From contig JAMFTG010000625.1 in the NCBI GenBank assembly GCA_023974075.1, positions 1 through 64,000 of the forward strand: DNA of 64,000 nucleotides, given 5' to 3'. This document shows positions 1 through 10,219 of the stretch, piece after piece. The notes under the pieces were generated by a model, which saw nothing but the letters and a program-made list of their open reading frames with translations, had not been told where the DNA came from and searched no databases. Each line of letters opens with the position of its first letter. The first letter of the stretch is position 1. A program made the translations under genes and the position numbers. Origin of the DNA: Chaenocephalus aceratus (taxonomy: Eukaryota > Chordata > Actinopteri > Perciformes > Channichthyidae).

Positions 1-2893
1 GAGGCTTTGAAGTGTCCTTCAGTAAAAAAGTACCCATAGCTAGCAGCTGCTTTAAAGAGTACCTGACCTCCCTTTATATCAATAGAACAATAATGTCATT
101 GTTAGCTAATGAATGTTTCCATGGTGACCAACGGCAACATGACAACGTTTCCATTGGTCCCTCTTCTTTAGAGAAGACCAGGAAGTGATGGATACACGGA
201 TCGTGTTCCAACCAATAGGCACGCAGTGACTCTAAAGAATAATGACCACGCACCAAACACACATTCAGACTAAAGGAAACCAGCTGTTTGGGAAATGAGA
301 GAAGTAGAAAGTACAGGTATTTGAGTTCAACATGTAAGAAGTAGAAAGTACAGGTATTTGGGTTTCAACATGTAAGAAGTAGAAAGTACAGGTATTTGAG
401 TTCAACATGTGAGAAGTAGAAAGTACAGGTATTTGAGTTCAACATGTGAGAAGTAGAAAGTATAGGTATTTGAGTTCAACATGTGAGAAGTAGAAAGTAC
501 AGGTATTTGAGTTCAACATGTGAGAAGTAGAAAGTACAGGTATTTGAGTTCAACATGTGAGAAGTAGAAGTACAGGTATTTGTGTTCAACATGTAAGAAG
601 TAGAAAGTACAGGTATTTGGGTTCAACATGTAAGAAGTAGAAAGTACAGGTATTTGGGTTTCAACATGTAAGAAGTAAAAAGTACAGGTATTTGGGTTCA
701 ACATGTAAGAAGTAAAAAGTACAGGTATTTGGGTTCAACATGTAAGAAGTAGAAAGTACAGGTATTTGGGTTCAACATGTAAGAAGTAGAAAGTACAGGT
801 ATTTGGGTTCAACATGTAAGAAGTAGAAAGTACAGGTATTTGTGTTCAACATGTAAGAAGTAGAAAGTACAGGTATTTGAGTTCAACATGTAAGAAGTAG
901 AAAGTACAGGTATTTGAGTTCAACATTTAAGAAGTAGAAAGTACAGGTATTTGGGTTCAACATGTAAGAAGTAGAAAGTACAGGTATTTGGGTTCAACAT
1001 GTAAGAAGTAGAAAGTACAGGTATTTGGGTTCAACATGTAAGAAGTAGAAAAGTACAGGTATTTGGGTTCAAAATGTAAGAAGTAGAAAGTACAGGTATT
1101 TGGGTTCAACATTTAAGAAGTAGAAAGTACAGGTATTTGGGTTCGAAATGTAAGAAGTAGAAAGTACAGGTATTTGTGTTCAACATGTGAGAAGTAGAAA
1201 GTACAGGTATTTGGGTTCAAAATTTAAGAAGTAGAAAGTACAGGTATTTGAGTTCACACATGTAAGAAGTAGAAAGTACAGGTATTTGGGTTCAACATGT
1301 AAGAAGTAGAAAGTACAGGTATTTGGGTTCAACATGTAAGAAGTAAAAAAGTACAGGTATTTGGGTTCAACATGTAAGAAGTAGAAAGTACAGGTATTTG
1401 TATTCAACATGTAAGAAGTAGAAAGTACAGGTATTTGGGTTCCACATGTAAGAAGTAGAAAGTACAGGTATTTGAGTTCAACATGTAAGAAGTAGAAAGT
1501 ACAGGTATTTGTATTCAACATGTAAGAAGTAGAAAGTACAGGTATTTGGGTTCAACATGTAAGAAGTAGAAAGTACAGGTATTTGTATTCAACATGTAAG
1601 AAGTAGAAAGTACAGGTATTTGAGTTCAACATGTAAGAAGTAGAAAGTACAGGTATTTGGGTTCAACATGTGAGAAGTAGAAAGTACAGGTATTTGTGTT
1701 CAACATGAGAGAAGTAGAAAGTACAGGTATTTGTGTTCAACATGAGAGAAGTAGAAAGTACAGGTATTTGTGTTCAACATGTGAGAAGTAGAAAGTACAG
1801 GTATTTGGGTTCAACATGTAAGAAGTAGAAAGTACAGGTATTTGTGTTCAACATGTAAGAAGTAGAAAGTTCAGGTATTTGAGTTCAACATGTGAGAAGT
1901 AGAAAGTACAGGTATTTGTGTTCAACATGTAAGAAGTAGAAAGTTCAGGTATTTGTGTTCAACATGTAAGAAGTAGAAAGTACAGGTATTTGTGTTCAAC
2001 ATGTAAGAAGTAGAAAGTTCAGGTATTTGAGTTCAACATGTAAGAAGTAGAAAGTACAGGTATTTGGGTTCAACATGTAAGAAGTAGAAAGTACAGGTAT
2101 TTGTATTCAACATGTAAGAAGTAGAAAGTACAGGTATTTGGGTTCAACATGTAAGAAGTAGAAAGTACAGGTATTTGAGTTCAACATGTAAGAAGTAGAA
2201 AGTACAGGTATTTGTATTCAACATGTAAGAAGTAGAAAGTACAGGTATTTGGGTTCAACATGTAAGAAGTAGAAAGTACAGGTATTTGTATTCAACATGT
2301 AAGAAGTAGAAAGTACAGGTATTTGAGTTCAACATGTAAGAAGTAGAAAGTACAGGTATTTGGGTTCAACATGTGAGAAGTAGAAAGTACAGGTATTTGT
2401 GTTCAACATGAGAGAAGTAGAAAGTACAGGTATTTGTGTTCAACATGAGAGAAGTAGAAAGTACAGGTATTTGTGTTCAACATGTGAGAAGTAGAAAGTA
2501 CAGGTATTTGGGTTCAACATGTAAGAAGTAGAAAGTACAGGTATTTGTGTTCAACATGTAAGAAGTAGAAAGTTCAGGTATTTGAGTTCAACATGTGAGA
2601 AGTAGAAAGTACAGGTATTTGTGTTCAACATGTAAGAAGTAGAAAGTACAGGTATTTGTGTTCAACATGTAAGAAGTAGAAAGTTCAGGTATTTGAGTTC
2701 AACATGTAAGAAGTAGAAAGTACAGGTATTTGGGTTCAACATGTAACAAGTAGAAAGTACAGCGTTCAACATGTAAGAAGTAGAAAGTAAAAAGTCGTCT
2801 GAAGAATAAGTAGTGGAGTAAAGTACTGATACCAGAGAAATGTACTTAAGTACAGTAACAACGTATTTGTACTCCACTACTTCCCACCTCTGA
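1..2893 (-). mobile_element. hAT-like non-autonomous element, copy 1 (one end outside window)
   Basis: The terminus at 2893 reads, on the minus strand, CAGAGGTGGGAAGTAGTGG followed by alternating GTACT and AAGTA blocks. This is the style of a widespread teleost hAT-like non-autonomous family. Bases 1-186 recur inverted at 7677-7860, inside a second copy of the same element. The other end must lie upstream of base 1. Between the two shared ends the body is almost entirely a 37-bp tandem array. No transposase reading frame is visible. Family placement rests on the terminal sequence style only, because a target-site duplication cannot be tested with one end missing. Confidence 0.6.
298..2792. 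repeat. 37-bp tandem array, about 67 units
   Basis: The unit is about 37 bp and contains AGAAGTAGAAAGTACAGG followed by TATTTGRGTTCAACATGTA. Units differ mainly at GAG/GGG/GTG/GTA before TTCAAC and at TGTAAG/TGTGAG/TGAGAG. The order of variants from about 1500 to 1900 repeats at about 2203-2600 with an offset of 703 bp (19 units), which shows a block duplication inside the array. Short open frames here only reflect the repeat; 37 is not a multiple of three, so no frame persists through the array. A single related unit is left in the opposed element copy near 6500-6534. Confidence 0.95.
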
Positions 2894-3418
2894 TAAGAAA
2901 GTGGATCACATCACTCCTGCTCTGAAGTCTTCACACTGGCTTCCTGTGTGTCAAAGAATAGATTTCTAAATACTGCTGCTGGTTTATAAAGCGCTGAATG
3001 GTTTAGGCCCAAAATACATGTCTGACCTCCTGCTAAACTCTGAACCATCCAGATCTCTCAGGTCTTCAGGGACTGGTCAGCTTCCTGTCCCCAGAGTCAG
3101 AACTAAACATGGAGAAGCAGCGTTCAGTTATTATGCTCCAAACATCTGGAACAGACTCCCAGAAACCTGCAGGTCCGCTGCAACTCTGACTACTTTTAAA
3201 TCCAGCAAGAAGACTTTTCTTTTTGTCGCTGCTTTTAATTGAGCTATTCATATCATACACTGCACTGTAACTTTTATCCATGTACTTTTTCTTTTAATGT
3301 TTATTTTATTATCTTTGCTTTTTAATGACTGGTTTTAAATGCCATGTCTTTCATTTGTGCAAAGCACTTTGAATTGCCTTGTGTTGAAAGGTGCTATAAA
3401 TAAACTTGCCTTGCCTTT
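2894..3418 (+). mobile_element. L2-clade LINE 3' fragment (reverse transcriptase C-terminal end)
   Basis: The translation from 3018 to 3242 contains PSRSLRSSGTGQLPVPRVR, YYAPNIWNRLPE and a final TFLFVAAFN. These are the conserved C-terminal tail motifs of L2-clade LINE ORF2 proteins. Upstream, 2894-3017 also reads as L2 protein (KVDHI, LLVYKALNGLGPKY) but with a stop at TTTCTAA. The fragment ends in a short 3' UTR with the tail CTTGCCTTGCCTT at 3404-3418. It lacks the endonuclease and nearly all of the reverse transcriptase, so it is a 5'-truncated dead copy. Related copies lie at 12553-13490 and 46003-46801. Confidence 0.85.
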
Positions 3419-3580
3419 GGGAGTCCCATGTCCTCTCCTGTCCACCGGAGCATCACCTCAGCAGCGTCCAGATGGGCCTCTGACCTCCGAGCCTCTCTAC
3501 AGGAAGTCAGATATGAACATTCACTCACAGCGACGCTCTTCAGAGGAGATGCTGCAGCAGTGTGTGAACAGGGTTATATA

Positions 3581-4177
3581 ATAAAGCTTTATTTATAAAG
3601 CACTTTGCATACAACACATGCAGCTCAAAGTGCCTTACACAATGAAACATCACAAGTTAAAAACAAACAACAACAAATTCCCCTCAGACTATTTGTTAAA
3701 AACTTTCAAAGGTACACGCAGTGAAATATAACATGTTATCAGGTCATCACAAGGAGGTACAAGGTATGATAATTCAGATACAATAAAATAAATAATGGGT
3801 ATAAGACAGAAGACAACTGAGTCGATGCAACAATATAACATTTAAAATACAAAGTGAACATATAGGTACAACAGAAAGAAAAGAAAAAAGATTAAGACCT
3901 ATACAATACATAAAACGATATATAATAAAGACTAAAGACCATTTAAAGTGGGGGGTTGCTAATAAAAAGCTAATCTAAAGAGACGTGTCCTCAGCTGGGG
4001 TTTTGAAATGTCCACTGAGCCTCTCTGATATTCCTGGTAGGGTGTGAGGAAGAAGAGGCCCCATTCCAAACCAAACCCTACACACTCTGTGAAGGAGTGA
4101 CACTCGCAGCTAAATGAGGCTCCTTCTTCCAGGTGGAGGGTGTAAATATAAAAACCCCCTCTCTCCGGCAGAAACAT
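3581..4177 (-). mobile_element. Degenerate LINE 3' fragment (L2-like)
   Basis: On the minus strand this ends with GCTTTATAAATAAAGC-style sequence at about 3581-3605, typical of teleost LINE tails. The upstream part (3959-4177) encodes a decayed peptide with PQLRTRLFRLAFY, resembling the final residues of L2-type ORF2. The rest is A-rich and has no usable frame. Bases 3419-3580 between this and the preceding LINE show nothing I recognise. Confidence 0.5.
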
Positions 4178-4406
4178 TATGTAACTGTACGTAACAACGG
4201 TTTCAAATCAGCATCGCTTTGACAAGAAATACAAATGTAAAACATCACCAAACATCTTTCATTGTGTTTCAAAGCGCTTTTAGTTTTAAACCTGGTTTAT
4301 AAGCTTCTTAGTTTTTGCAACGGTCTGTAGATATACACGACTTTATAATGAAATGCACACATTTACCCTTTTCTAGACTAAACACAGGTACTGTTTACGA
4401 TTGTTG

Positions 4407-4802
4407 TGTTATGTCACGTTTTTCTACGTCTTGGTTTCGGTGTGTTGCCGTTCTCCTTGTCATGTTTCCTCCCTGTATATTGTCTGGTCTCTTTTCCCTG
4501 TGTTTTCATGTCTGTCGTTAGTTTCCCTGGTGTGTCTAATTTCCTGATTGTTGTCACCTGTCACTCCTTGTGTGTCTCCTGTGCTCTTCAGTGTCAGCCC
4601 CGCCCCTGATTGTTCCCACCTGTGTCTAGTTACCCTGTGTTTAAATGCCCCTGTCTCCCAGTGTTCAGTGTCGGTTCGTCTTGTGTATTGGCTTGTCCTC
4701 GGTGAGTGTTCTGTTCTGCCTGTGTATATATAGCCTTGGAATAAAGGAATAATGTTTACGTTAATCTGCATTTGGGTCCTGCCTGCTTCACACATCGTAA
4801 CA
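4407..4802 (+). repeat. Gypsy-type long terminal repeat (5' LTR)
   Basis: The segment starts TGTTATGTCACG and ends CATCGTAACA, so it has the TGTT...AACA termini of a Ty3/Gypsy LTR. It holds a TATA-like stretch (TGTATATATAGCC, about 4722) and an AATAAAGG polyadenylation-type signal near 4741, followed by a TTTGGGTCCTGCC tail that is common in teleost Gypsy LTRs. A gag-like start codon follows within 20 bp. The 3' partner at 5330-5433 is shorter and divergent. Confidence 0.75.
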
Positions 4803-4819
4803 TTACAAACCGACCAAAG

Positions 4820-5155
4820 ATGGACCAAGCGGATTCAGCTTTTTTGATGCCACAGGCGGCTGCTAAGAGAAGGAGGCGCAAAGCCAAGCTAGCAGCCATG
4901 CCTCCATGCTCCAGTACCGGCCCACGCAGCTTTGCGTCCATACTGGATTACCTGGCTTACACAGCCAGGGTCCAGGCTTCCGCTCCGGACCTTACAGCCA
5001 GGTTGCTGGCTTCAATTCCGGCCCCCGCAGCCATGTTTCCAGACCCAGCTCTGGCCCCAGCTGCCACAGTCCCCTCTCCAGTCCCCTCTCGAGTCCCCTC
5101 TCGAGTTTCCTCTCCAGTCCCCTCTCCAGTTCCCTCCTCCAGTTCCCTCCTCTAG
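4820..5155 (+). pseudogene. Gag-like relic of a Gypsy retroelement
   Basis: An open frame of 111 codons starts MDQADSAF just after the LTR, in the position expected for gag. The first 30 residues include a basic patch (KRRRRKAK). After about residue 70 it turns into a Pro-Val-Ser repeat made by a 15-bp pyrimidine-rich tandem repeat. No capsid, zinc knuckle, protease, reverse transcriptase or integrase can be seen before the second LTR fragment, so the element is deleted for nearly its whole coding region. It is a dead remnant. Confidence 0.55.
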
Positions 5156-5312
5156 TCCCTCCTCTAGTCCCTCCTCTAGTCCCTCCTCTAGTCCCTCCTC
5201 TAGTCCCTCCTCCAGTTCCCTCCTCTAGTCCCTCCTCTAGTCCCTTATCTAGTCCCTTATCTAGTCCCTCCTCTAGTCCTTCCTCTAGTCCCTCCTCTAG
5301 TCCCTCCTTCAT
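5070..5312. repeat. 15-bp pyrimidine-rich tandem repeat
   Basis: About 16 imperfect copies of TCCTCTAGTCCCTCC and variants. They are open in several frames and produce PVPS-type peptides on the plus strand and Glu-Gly-Leu-type peptides on the minus strand. A second, related repeat (TCAAGTCTCCTC) occurs at about 6575-6750. Confidence 0.9.
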
Positions 5313-5329
5313 GTCATGACCTGGGTCAC

Positions 5330-5433
5330 CGGTGAGTGTTCTGTCTGTCCAAGTTCTATTCGTTATCCTTGAAATAGAGGTATAATCAGTTTAATCTGCA
5401 TTTGGGTCCTGCTTCCTTCGCTCTACCGTAACA
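5330..5433 (+). repeat. Truncated Gypsy 3' LTR end
   Basis: GTGAGTGTTCTGTCTGTCC through CTACCGTAACA parallels the last 100 bp of the LTR at 4407-4802, including the shared TTTAATCTGCATTTGGGTCC block. Only the 3' quarter of the LTR is present and it is clearly diverged, so this is either an old element or a junction of two subfamilies. Confidence 0.7.
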
Positions 5434-6491
5434 GGTACGATCCTAAGTCAAAACATATGAGGTCATCACGAGGTCGTTAACATACTGACGATTTTAAATG
5501 TCTATTGTTTTGCGAATATTGAGACGGCTGTAAATCAGGGTTAAGATAAGAAGTACTTTATTGATCCAATTTGGTAAATGTTGGACATTGGAGAAATTAA
5601 AAGACTATACATGTCCACAATGGAAACATCTCAAATAGAAATAAAATGGCATAAGAAAAGTAGAAATACAGATGTCTATGAATAAGAGAGAGCCTGCAGA
5701 CGGGAGGAGTGAGAACATCGCTGACCTAGTTAATTATGAAGTTATTACCCTATCTGGTAATAATCCAATGCAGAGGAAGTTATGTATTATAATATATTAT
5801 TTTATATATATTAAATATATTATATATGTATATTTATAAAGTCTTAAAGTCACAACCGGCCCTTTGAGTGCAACCATAATGCTGATGTGGCCCGCGATGA
5901 AATTGAGTTTGACACCCCTGCTTTATAGCATCTCAGAGTTTGTTCCTGGAGGAAGCAAGGTCGCGGATTAGAGAGATCCATGTTGTTCAAATGAACTCTT
6001 CAACACGTCTTCAGAAGGAAGCGCACATCGTTAAAGTGGAAAGTGCTGGTGAAGCTGAAGCTCCGGACGTTCAGGAGAGGATTTATTCCAACATGTCCAA
6101 TAATAAATGAATAATCTCAAAGATGTCGGAAACGTTATCTCTCAAGAATATTCAGTGCTGTCACGAGGCGGCTGTAACATCCCTCGTTATGCAAGTGTTG
6201 AACATGCGGGACAGGAAATAGATGGTCTTGCTATGTTGCTATGGACAACACAGAAGCACTTTGGGGTGTTAGCCTCCGCAGACCTTACATGCACAGAAGC
6301 CTAGAACACACTACAGCAGAGGGACGATGCAAACATGATAATAGGGCCTCTTTAATAATATATAGGATTCAAATACGGGTTTTCAGGTCTTTATGGAATA
6401 CTACATGTTTTATGTTCAGGAAAAAGTCCCTGCATTGAGTTTATTAAACAATATGTTAACATTCTAGAGACTGTAATTCATACATTAATAA
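5434..6491. other. About 1 kb of element debris without a gene
   Basis: Two pieces can be named. An RTE-like LINE tail lies on the minus strand at 5545-5680 (TACTTTATTGATCC at its 3' end). A hAT terminus of the Charlie style lies at 5851-5920, ending GAGTTTGACACCCCTG. The remainder, including AT-rich DNA around 5780-5840 and 5921-6491, contains only short frames that match nothing I know. Confidence 0.5.
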
Positions 6492-7968
6492 TGTTTCTGA
6501 CGACTTTTTACTTTCTACTTCTTACATGTTGGCCGACGCCAGCTCCCCGTGTTCTGTCGGCGTACCGACCGTCTCAAGTCTCCTCTCAAGTCTCCTCTCA
6601 AGTCTCCTCTCAAGTCTCCTCTCTAGTCCCTTCTTGAGTCCCCTCTCGAGTCTCCTTTCAAGTCACCTCTCGAGTTCCCTCTCAAGTTCCCTCTCGAGTC
6701 CCCTCTCGAATCCAACTCTCGAGTCCCTCTCCAGTTCCCTCTCCAGTCCCTACTCAAGTGCCGTTGGAGGTTCCGATGGAGGTCCTGCCAACTCTATGTC
6801 CTGTCCCGTTGGGTGTCCCGCCGACTACTCTCCTGCCGGGGGTCCTTCCAACCCTATGTCCTGTCCCGTTGGGGGTCCCGCCAACTACTCTTCTGCCGGG
6901 GGTCCTGCCAGCTCCGTGTCCTGTCCTGTTGGGGGTCCCACCGACACCAAACCTTGCTCCGTCGTGGGTCCCACTGACACCAGCCCAGGTTCCGTCCAGG
7001 GTCTCGTCTGACCCGCCAGGGATTCCACCAGCTCCTGCCCGTCCTTGTGCCCGGCCCCCTGAGTTCCCCAGCCGCGGTTTTCGCCCAAGACCCCGACCCC
7101 CTAAGTGCCCGGCCCCCTAAGTGCCGCGGTCTTCACCCTCGAGCCCGGCCCCCTGACTTTCCAGGCCGCGGTCCTCGCCCTCGGGCCCGGCCCCCTGACT
7201 CTTCCAGCTGCTGCCTTTGCCCTCATGCCTCAGTGACTGTAGGCTAGGTAATGTTACTCTGATCCGGTTACTTATGTTGTGGCAGATATTTAAGTAAGCT
7301 TTCTTAACGCTAATGTTATAATAGTCAGATTGCTCTGAAGATGGAGGTGATATTCTATTCATGTTCACGTTCACACAGTCGGTGATTTTTGCCGGCCGTC
7401 TTTCCTGCAACGGCAGCTTTTCTGTATTTCCTTTCTCCTGTAATATGACTTGATCGCTTTAAACTCTGCACTGAGCTCTGATTGGTCAGCAGGCAGTGCT
7501 TTCACTGAGTTGAGCTCTTAGTCTGCAACATAACCTGCTCCGGAGCAGGTTGGCCGCTCAGCATCAGTTACCATGGAGATCTAACATGCTAAAAAGAGAA
7601 CCAGCGTCGTAGGACCGGAAACCCAGAGTTTTCCCTGAAGTTAGCCGCTAAGAGAAAATCCTGCTTCGTAGTACAGGCCTCTGGTCTTCTCTAAAGAAGA
7701 GGGACCAATGGAAACGTTGTCATGTTGCCGTTGTTCAGCATGGAAACATTCATTAGCTAACAATGACATTATTGTTCTATTAATATAAAGGGAGGTCAGG
7801 TACTCTTTAAAGCAGCTGCTAGTTATGGGTACTTTTTACTGAAGTACACTTCAAAGCCTCTTTACTTTCACTTGAGTAAAGAAGTTTAGTCAGTACTTCT
7901 GGTATTTTTTAAAGACAAGTATCTGTACTCCTACTTGAGTAAAGGATGTGTGTACTTTTGCCACTTCT
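6492..7968 (+). mobile_element. hAT-like non-autonomous element, copy 2, inverted relative to copy 1
   Basis: The left edge carries TTTCTGACGACTTTTTACTT and one 37-bp-type unit, matching the inner part of copy 1 read from 2893. The right part (7677-7860) is the inverse of bases 1-186. It continues to about 7968, where the minus strand reads GAGAAGTGGCAAAAGTACAC, a hAT-like terminus. The terminal bases of the left end are missing. The interior holds proline-rich coding-like repeats (6535-7245) rather than the expanded 37-bp array. A perfect palindrome AACCTGCTCCGGAGCAGGTT lies near 7529. Confidence 0.55.
6535..7245 (+). other. Proline-rich low-complexity block, probably from a Gypsy-type element
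   Basis: Starts with TCAAGTCTCCTC repeats, then 60-70-bp repeats translating to PLGVPPTTLLPGVLP, then repeats translating to RPPEFPSRGFRPRPRPP. Proline-rich peptides of this kind occur in teleost Gypsy elements, but no protease, reverse transcriptase or integrase motif is present. The frame ends at about 7120. It looks like captured or recombined LTR-element DNA inside the hAT-like copy. Confidence 0.35.
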
Positions 7969-8148
7969 CCTCCCTCCGGGCGCTGAGCATGGAGTCGGAC
8001 AGAAACAGAAACAGAAGCCTGGCGAGTCTTTTCATCGTCAGCAGATCTTTTTGAGAATCTGCCCGCGGAGGAAAAACCCAGCATGCAAGAAACAGACATT
8101 TCAGCTGATATTTAATTCAGCTCCGAGCAGAACCTGAACACAACATTC

Positions 8149-8179
<31 letters not shown>

Positions 8180-8484
8180 TGTGGAGTCCAGACAAAGAGG
8201 ATGAAATACCTCTGAAGCCCTTCTGGAGACTTCATCTGGGGATAATCCGGACATTTCTGTCCCTAAAGTCACATGGCTACAAATATTCTGATGGAAAGTG
8301 TGAATGTGCAGGAACTCTCCAGACTCTTTGCAAATATGCAATCCAAGCAGCTATCAGACTACAGAAGCACTTTATAACACCTCAGATGCTGGACTAAAAA
8401 CTGATGAAAAGATATACAAACCTTTTAGAGCTTAAACCAGAAGAAGAAGTTATACGAACAGAATAATAAAAACAGCCTCGCAGC
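7969..8484. other. Unassigned DNA with a (CAA)n microsatellite
   Basis: A perfect CAA run of about ten units lies at 8149-8178. The 72-codon frame just after it (8179-8397) has no recognisable domain or splice context and I do not call it a gene. Confidence 0.6.
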
Positions 8485-8590
8485 GGCGAAACTGTGGTGC
8501 GCTGGGGGGGGGTGCGAAACTGTGGTGCGCTGGGGGGGGGTGCGAAAACTGTGGTGCGCTGGGGGGGGGTGCGAAACTGTGGTGCGCTTA
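8485..8590. repeat. G-run minisatellite, four units of about 28-30 bp
   Basis: Four copies of GCGAAACTGTGGTGCGCT; the first three are each followed by an eight- or nine-base G run. The G runs differ in length between units. Three long G tracts in about 100 bases could support intermolecular or two-tier quadruplexes. Confidence 0.85.
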
Positions 8591-9229
8591 CACTGTAGGT
8601 GCGCCGCGTATGGGAGTGTGGGTGCTAGTGGAGCCTCACAGATGGGGGTGCTGCAGCCCCCTCAGTACCCCCCTCCTTCCCGCTGTCTCGCAGACCCCAC
8701 GCAGCAAGCCGTGCAACGTCCCGCGAACACGGCACCCAGACCCCACGTAGCATTCTCATCTGTCTGTCCTTACTGGTGTCATGTTCTGGATTCTGGTATG
8801 TTTTTTAAGAAAGAAAACGTACTATAACACATTTTTGAGGCCAAAACATATTTCCAATGCAGTAGATTTGTGGCTATTATTTTTCCATAACAAGTCTCCT
8901 TGCAGACTACCTAATGCAAACAAAGACCGTATTACTTCCAGAACACGTCTCATTGTTTCTGAAAGGCCCGTGGGTGCAAAGCCAGCCCACATATCAGATA
9001 TCACGTCATATCGGACGCACATCTGGATCAGCTCCGTTGTTCCCCCGTTGTTAGAGATGTGGGTACGGAGGGTTTTGTTTTCGGACACTTTGTGAGTCTC
9101 CTGACACCGGGGACACATATTTATGTAGAAAATACATCAAAAAGTGCATTATGCACGATAAGAGACCTTTACATGAGTGAAACAACATGTGCCTGACAGA
9201 AGGAAAGGAAGGATGGCTTCTCGTCGTCC
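8591..9229. other. No supported gene
   Basis: Overlapping frames exist on both strands at about 8781-9118 but neither shows a domain, a repeat, or conserved residues I can name. Treated as noncoding or as an unidentified old repeat. Confidence 0.4.
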
Positions 9230-9720
9230 TTACCTGGCATTGAACCGATCCCTGCTGTAATAGAGGTGGAAAGCTCGATAATCTGAATCTCCACGGACAT
9301 TACCGCCGCTAGCCGGAAGGCAGGTGCTTTAATTTCCAGTAACGGGCAGTTATTACCGGGCAGATCTCCTACATGGAGTAAGTAATGGCCCGTGGTGCTT
9401 TGGGGTGCTCCTCTAAGCTGCCTATTAGAGTTTAATGTGATTTACACGGCAGAGGACAGCAGCGCTGCATCGGGAAGAGAGGGAAAGGGCCGCCTCTCTC
9501 CGTGTGATTTGAGTGTTTAAAATGCGAGCAGGAAAGAATCCATGAAGGAATTTAATGATCTGCTTTTCTGCAAGTCTGCCAGAGAGAAGGTGGTACAGCA
9601 GAGAGGCAATCACGAAGTGAGATAAAGCTGCTGTGTGTGTGTGAGCATTAATCCCTGAAGTCAATTTCATGAGCAGTAATACTCAGAATAATCTGTACGG
9701 GAAGCTGGAAGTCGTGTAGT
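9230..9720. other. Candidate conserved noncoding block
   Basis: About 490 bp of non-repetitive, mid-GC sequence with many homeodomain-type TAAT/ATTA cores (for example GAATTTAATGATC near 9548 and GCATTAATCCC near 9645). It differs in texture from the transposon debris and minisatellite on either side. No open frame runs through it. The enhancer-like interpretation is only an inference from composition. Confidence 0.25.
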
Positions 9721-10219
9721 CGAGAGAGAAATCTGTTGGGATAGTCGATGGGGGAGCTGAGCAGCAGTTTCACAATATTACACGATATTACACACCATGA
9801 CAAGTGCAAACAACCTGGTTTACAGCCTTTATTTATAGCCTGGACGCCTTAGCCTGTCATGTGTTGTTGTTTTCAGGATAAAGTATGCCACACAGAAATG
9901 GCATCCATTTTCACCTAAGTGGTATCATGAAGACAGTTCAAGTTACAGTATATCACCCATTTACAGTGTTATCAGCCCATTACATGGCTGTGGTATATCG
10001 GCCTTCATGCTGTTGAAAGTAAACCTTACTTTCACCATGAGTCAGTCACCGTGTTGAGATTTGGTTTCATGTATCTGTTAATGACTACAGAGCTAGAGAG
10101 ATGGATTATGTCAGAAAATAATCTCTGTGTTGACAAACGGTTATGATACTTACACGTTTTGTTCAGCCGGAAATATCCACGTATTAACACCACTTAATGA
10201 TGTCTGTAGTTAAAAGCTT

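Noticed and set aside
4992..5312. Minus-strand Glu-Gly-Leu repeat frame
   Set aside because: Product of the 15-bp pyrimidine repeat read backwards inside a decayed Gypsy element.
8781..9118. Overlapping frames of about 100 codons on both strands
   Set aside because: No domain, no preferred strand and no flanking signals; left unassigned.
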